The notes under the pieces were generated by a model, which did no database searches, was not told where the DNA came from, and worked only from the letters and a program-made list of their open reading frames with translations. A stretch of 39,591 nucleotides of DNA, taken from the NCBI GenBank assembly GCA_026393895.1, contig JAPKZG010000004.1, positions 1-39,591 on the forward strand, given 5' to 3'. Shown here one piece after another: positions 36,222-39,591 of the stretch (the first letter of the stretch is position 1; each line of letters opens with the position of its first letter). The DNA comes from Candidatus Aminicenantota bacterium. Lineage in GTDB: Bacteria > Acidobacteriota > Aminicenantia > Aminicenantales > UBA4085. The translations under genes were made by a program, and so were the position numbers.

Positions 36222-36941
36222 TTATCTTCCCTTCCCGGCCGGGTTTTTCTTTTGATCCTCTTCGGTTGCCCAGAGATCCAGAAGGTCGTCGAGCAGGGAA
36301 GCGTTTATATCCAGGCGGTCCGCCGCCTCCTGCAGGTCGGTCATGCGGCACACGGCATGCCGGCAAAAACGGCGGGTGTTGGCCGTATCGAGAAAGACCG
36401 GCAGGGTGAGGGAATTTTGCAGCCATAGGGCAAAGGCGAATCGCCACGAAGTATCTTCATGAGCAGCGCGTTTTTTCTTTGAAACGAAAATTTCAGGAAA
36501 ATCTTTTTCCAGGTGAGCGAGCATGGCTTCGCCATAGCTGCGCAGATAACGCTGGATTTTTCCGCCAAAACGGATGCAAACCGCTTTGGCCAGCATCACC
36601 GTCTTGGTCAGCGCCGGGGAGATATCCTTACTGGCGAATCCCATTTGTCGGAGAATCTGCGTCATGGTCATGACTGAAGAATGATCTGAAACCATGACTC
36701 CCTGTCGGATGGGAATGGCGGCGAGGTTTTCGATTTCCAATAAACCCAATTCCTTGAAGATATGCGCGGCCTGGCGGGACTTTCCCCGGCTCGACCCGCC
36801 ATGGGTGAAGAGAGTGCATACCACCAATTCAAGCCACCGTTCCCTTTCATCCGCCCATGGATTGGAAGGTAACGATTCGAAATGGCGGGAAAACAGCTCG
36901 AGCAACTCTTTTTCCAATGACGCTTTTTTACGACTTGACAT
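36222..36941 (-). CDS. HhH-GPD (endonuclease III)-like protein, possibly degenerate
   Basis: The start at 36941 has AAAGGAGG; the frame runs further upstream without support. The 239-residue protein is all-helical. PWADERERWLELVVCTLFTHGGSSRGKSRQA looks like the N-terminal helices of Nth/MutY-type glycosylases, and PVFLDTANTRRFCRH resembles their VDTHVxR segment with the catalytic Asp (D185). The canonical hairpin LPGVGxKTA and the 4Fe-4S cysteine cluster are not apparent, so DNA glycosylase activity is doubtful. It is the middle gene of a three-gene minus-strand cluster. Fold assignment is by pattern only. Confidence 0.5.
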   Translation of the reverse strand: MSSRKKASLEKELLELFSRHFESLPSNPWADERERWLELVVCTLFTHGGSSRGKSRQAAHIFKELGLLEIENLAAIPIRQGVMVSDHSSVMTMTQILRQMGFASKDISPALTKTVMLAKAVCIRFGGKIQRYLRSYGEAMLAHLEKDFPEIFVSKKKRAAHEDTSWRFAFALWLQNSLTLPVFLDTANTRRFCRHAVCRMTDLQEAADRLDINASLLDDLLDLWATEEDQKKNPAGKGR

Positions 36942-36988
36942 GTTCGCCTCCTTTGTGTTTAAAAACGTGGTTTCCAACCGTCGCGGAT

Positions 36989-37195
36989 TCAATCGTAATC
37001 TCCGCGGGCATAATTGCCCATGAAGGTGGCCACCGTCATGGCCAGGATGGATGAAGCGATCAACAATACTCCACTCCCTGTTTTTCCCTTCAAGATGGTA
37101 AACACCCCCCAAAAGAAACCGCCGACTCCGGCCAGCATGACCGCCATACCGATCAGTCCGACGGTAATTTTCGTTATGCCCCTCACAAATCCCAT
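36989..37195 (-). CDS. Small two-helix membrane protein
   Basis: A 68-residue protein with two hydrophobic spans (about 10-31 and 41-58) joined by a short KGKTGSG loop, ending NYARGDYD. AGGGGA lies before the ATG. A good promoter with 17-bp spacing lies directly upstream, so this is the first gene of the cluster with the HhH-GPD-like and HELFH genes (47-bp and coupled junctions). No family recognised; holin-like size and topology are noted but not sufficient. Confidence 0.65.
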   Translation of the reverse strand: MGFVRGITKITVGLIGMAVMLAGVGGFFWGVFTILKGKTGSGVLLIASSILAMTVATFMGNYARGDYD

Positions 37196-37643
37196 GTGGA
37201 GTTTTTCCCCTTGAAAAGAATGTAAACGAATTCCCGAAAAAATTCAAACCGCGACACTCGTTCGTTTATCTCCATCCCGCTAAACGCTCGGATCACCCCA
37301 ATTTTTTCTTTTCATTCTCTCGAAATGAAGTTTAAGGGGCTTTCCCCGACATCCCCTTACGCTAAATCCCGTCTGCATTCCAGCCGGGAAGCCGCTCAAA
37401 CCGTTTTTCGATAAAACGATCTTCGCAGGCCGTTCCAGGGGATAGTCGGAAGCGCCCCAACTTTAGTCTTAAAGAAAAGTTTAGATGATAAAAGTCTTCC
37501 TTTAACATGCAAGATGTTTCTGAATGCTTTAATCCTGGAGAATTTTCTTTTAAATTTCCAAGTTCTTTCCCAGGATCGGGCGATTGCCTATATTCTGTTT
37601 GGTCTAAATACTTTTCAATTCAGCCCTTAAAGCTGATTGGCAA
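37196..37643. other. 448-bp intergenic region, no gene
   Basis: It contains the promoter of the three-gene cluster at its left end. The rest shows no supported frame or RNA gene. An imperfect hairpin (CAATCAGC with GCTGAATTG) lies just beyond the stop of the gene at 37644 and could end its transcript, but lacks a U-tract. Confidence 0.55.
37219..37247 (-). promoter_or_regulatory. Sigma70 promoter of the three-gene island cluster
   Basis: On the minus strand TTGAAT (37247-37242) and TACATT (37224-37219) are 17 bp apart, 24 bp upstream of the ATG at 37195; the transcript would have a very short leader. Confidence 0.6.
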
Positions 37644-38126
37644 TTATTCCTTGCTGCCGCAGGTTTGTTTATCTTCAGGCAACGATTTATAATATTTATA
37701 TTTATCAAACATCAGTTTCAGGTAGCAGAGGAATCCGAACCCCAAGGCAAAACAATGGTAGCCGACGGTTTTAAATTCAACTGCAATGTTTTCTTTTATT
37801 GAGGGGTGTATTGACTTGATATTCATGAAATAAATGCCCTGAATAAAAACATATCCGGCCACAATCAGAATAAAAATCCTGATGATTCTTATACCCTTCA
37901 TACCTTTCGGATTCGCAAATTCTTTTTTTTCTCTTTTAGACAATTTCTCAATATCGCTGAAACCCCAAAAACCTAAAAATAGTCCCATGAGAAATATAGC
38001 TAATCCTACATTAGACAGAAAATGAGGGCTTGGGTTAAAATATTCCGTAAATATTAAAAACATCGCCCAAATAAAAAAGATCCATCTTGCATGGCTTAGG
38101 TAATGAAAAATATTTATTATTTTCAT
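37644..38126 (-). CDS. AT-rich four-helix membrane protein
   Basis: A 160-residue protein with four hydrophobic segments (about 14-28, 36-54, 83-101, 122-138) separated by a charged loop (SDIEKLSKREKKEF). AGGAGT precedes the ATG. It begins 5 bp after the M23 peptidase gene, so the two are one operon. Codon use is AT-rich, unlike the main part of the window. Family not recognised; an accessory membrane partner of the secreted peptidase is possible from position alone. Confidence 0.7.
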   Translation of the reverse strand: MKIINIFHYLSHARWIFFIWAMFLIFTEYFNPSPHFLSNVGLAIFLMGLFLGFWGFSDIEKLSKREKKEFANPKGMKGIRIIRIFILIVAGYVFIQGIYFMNIKSIHPSIKENIAVEFKTVGYHCFALGFGFLCYLKLMFDKYKYYKSLPEDKQTCGSKE

Positions 38127-38131
38127 TACAA

Positions 38132-39109
38132 TTACTCCTTGGTAATTATGTTTTGTATTTTATCTTTTTTTATGGGGGAATAATCGGTTTTTATTTCTTT
38201 ATTTACTTCTATTTTCTCAAAATAACATTTTACCCCTGTGGCAATACTCATATCCTCTGTATTCTGAATATGAAAATGGAGATGGGCTTCGGATGACCTG
38301 CCAGAATTTCCGCAAAGGCCCAGCAGTTCGCCCTGTTTCACTTTTTGCCCTTCTTTAACCTTTATTGAGTGGTGTTTAAAATGGCAAAAGTAAATATATT
38401 CGCCCTTGTCGGTTTTTAATACGACGGTGTTGCCCGTAGGGAAGAACTGGTTCATGTCTCCGGGTTTGTTGTCCTTTATTCCGTCAACAGCCAGAACGAC
38501 CTCTCCGTCGCAGGGGGCAATCAGATCTTTAGCGAAGCAATGATAATCTTCATTATTCGAGCCTGAATTTTTGAATGATTTCCCCGATTCGTCTATGATC
38601 ACAAAGTCAAAGGCATTTTTCTGGGCATTATCCACAACATGGTAATTGAGTTCTTCCGTATCTCCGCCCCAAAAAACCGTCCACTCTCCGTTAAACGGGA
38701 GAATTAATTTTGTCGTGTTGCGTTTAATTTGGGGCAGGTTATCGGGAATGTACGGTCTAATTGAGAACCCATTAATTTTTGAACTGCTGTCGATTGATAT
38801 GTTTAGGGCAAAAACGCCTCTCTCGAATTTGATTTGATAAACGGCAAAAGGCGATTGAATTTTTATGAAATTTCTTTCTGTAATTTTTCCAAATTGCTGT
38901 TTCAGCCCGGCAAAAAACTCATTTGTTTTCTGGAGCGGCATTGCCTGCTGCATGTCCGGAGAAAACCGGTTAAATATGGTTTCAGACTGATTGTTGTTGT
39001 AATAATTTATAAAATTGTCCACAACTGTTTTGTATTCCGAATTTTCCGATTGGGCATAAACATTGGCCCCTATCAATGCCACAAAAATTATTAAACATAT
39101 TTTTTTCAT
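38132..39109 (-). CDS. Secreted M23 (LytM-type) peptidase with DUF3887-like N-domain
   Basis: The start at 39109 follows GGAGGAC and opens a signal peptide (MKKICLIIFVALIGANVYAQ). Residues about 22-100 resemble the DUF3887 fold (YKTVVDNFINYYNNNQSE). The C-terminal half is an M23 domain: metal site H and D in YHVVDNAQKNAFDF, core GEVVLAVDG, LLGLCGNSGRSS and the catalytic HLHFHI. M23 enzymes cut peptidoglycan cross-bridges or other glycine-rich peptides. Codon use is strongly AT-rich and Lys/Asn-rich, as in Bacteroidota or Firmicutes genes, suggesting transfer. Confidence 0.88.
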   Translation of the reverse strand: MKKICLIIFVALIGANVYAQSENSEYKTVVDNFINYYNNNQSETIFNRFSPDMQQAMPLQKTNEFFAGLKQQFGKITERNFIKIQSPFAVYQIKFERGVFALNISIDSSSKINGFSIRPYIPDNLPQIKRNTTKLILPFNGEWTVFWGGDTEELNYHVVDNAQKNAFDFVIIDESGKSFKNSGSNNEDYHCFAKDLIAPCDGEVVLAVDGIKDNKPGDMNQFFPTGNTVVLKTDKGEYIYFCHFKHHSIKVKEGQKVKQGELLGLCGNSGRSSEAHLHFHIQNTEDMSIATGVKCYFEKIEVNKEIKTDYSPIKKDKIQNIITKE

Positions 39110-39412
39110 TTGTCCTCCATAATATAGTTTTTCATTATACTTCATTTTTATAATAATATTCAGCTATCCTTGATGGAAATACTATTTAATTTGCCAATGG
39201 GTAAATGGTTCTTGTATTCGATGGCAGTCGCCGGACAAGGCTGCGGGCTGGAGCCGTCGCCGATGCACGAATCCTCGGAAACCCGTACCGTCAGCGGCGA
39301 GCTGATTGGAAGCGCAGGCAAACACGCGGACGCATTCATGGATTTTGCGGATATTAATATTAACGCATTAAATAAAGTTACATTCACGGCTAGTTTATGT
39401 TAAAATGTAAGC
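39110..39412. other. 303-bp region between M23 operon and IS transposase
   Basis: It holds the -10 of the M23 operon. A minus-strand frame of 75 codons (39387-39160, GTG start) and an opposing plus-strand frame of 77 codons (39170-39403) both lack good ribosome sites and recognisable motifs. The right end should contain the terminal repeat of the IS element, which cannot be identified with only one end visible. Confidence 0.5.
39134..39139 (-). promoter_or_regulatory. -10 element of the M23 operon
   Basis: A perfect TATAAT on the minus strand, 24 bp upstream of the ATG at 39109. The -35 region is only a weak match, within an AT-rich tract. Confidence 0.5.
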
Positions 39413-39591
39413 ATGGAACCTATCGATATCCATCATCCGGAGGTGACCCGGGAAAGCCTAACGGCTTTTGCCAAGGATATTCCTGGGGCTTGGATGGGGT
39501 TGAAAATCGCCGCTCTTCTTTTAATCGTCGAAGGGCAGAGACCTGGTTGGACGGCGCGAGTCTTGGGGCTGACGCGCATGAGCCTAAATCG
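39413..39591 (+). mobile_element. Start of an IS630-type transposase, cut by window edge
   Basis: The frame opens MEPIDIHHPEVTRESL and continues GAWMGLKIAALLLIVEGQ then ARVLGLTRMSLNR to the last base. This is the N-terminal helix-turn-helix of IS630/Tc1-type transposases that recognises the element ends. About 59 residues are visible; the DDE domain lies outside. It is the third sign of mobile DNA in the last 5 kb. Confidence 0.7.

Noticed and set aside
37507-37692. 61-codon plus-strand frame
   Set aside because: No ribosome site, overlaps the end of the membrane protein gene, no motif.
39160-39403. Opposing 75- and 77-codon frames
   Set aside because: Neither has a ribosome site or known motif; left as undetermined sequence next to the IS end.

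Overview
This is high-GC bacterial chromosome (GC-rich codon third positions) with Gram-negative-style secreted proteins and lipoproteins. The mix of plant-glycan hydrolases, an H+-pyrophosphatase, paired M16 peptidases, a BNR/sortilin-like repeat protein and peptide/amino-acid uptake genes resembles Acidobacteriota/Aminicenantes-type heterotrophs. That placement is inference; the window has no rRNA or tRNA.

Layout. (1) About 1-6.6 kb: GH51 alpha-L-arabinofuranosidase (cut by the left edge), GH127 beta-L-arabinofuranosidase and a GH36-like alpha-galactosidase. (2) 6.6-10.5 kb: a structured repetitive non-coding stretch, two uncharacterised genes and hppA. (3) 10.5-13.3 kb: a large secreted BNR-repeat protein. 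(4) 13.7-17.6 kb: an araB-araD-isomerase operon in which the isomerase is of the L-fucose isomerase type, with a good sigma70 promoter. With region 1 this makes an arabinose release and catabolism locus. (5) 17.6-18.1 kb: a small secreted NTF2-like protein behind a strong sigma54-type promoter. (6) 18.4-21.4 kb: two M16 peptidase genes, one with the catalytic motif and one without. (7) 21.6-25.2 kb: a YtrA-type GntR repressor heading a duplicated ABC ATPase/permease operon with a dyad on its promoter, ending with a 19-residue membrane micropeptide. (8) 25.4-29.7 kb: a dipeptidyl-peptidase III lipoprotein and an APC amino-acid permease, separated by a REP-like perfect palindrome. (9) 29.8-33.7 kb: a frameshifted gene relic, isoaspartyl dipeptidase (iadA), a YfcC-type transporter and a secreted cyanophycinase. 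The last three read as a cyanophycin or beta-Asp-dipeptide utilisation module. (10) 33.9-34.3 kb: an OsmC-family protein.

From about 34.4 kb the sequence changes character. First comes a patch of gene tails: the end of an IS transposase, the 3' end of a second copy of the APC permease, and a possible glycoside-hydrolase tail. A lower-GC accessory region follows. It holds a three-gene minus-strand cluster (two-helix membrane protein, HhH-GPD-like protein, HELFH metallopeptidase-like coiled-coil protein), then a very AT-rich pair (M23 peptidase with an N-terminal DUF3887-like domain, and a membrane protein), then the start of an IS630-type transposase running off the right edge. This is the part most likely to have been acquired horizontally and the least described.
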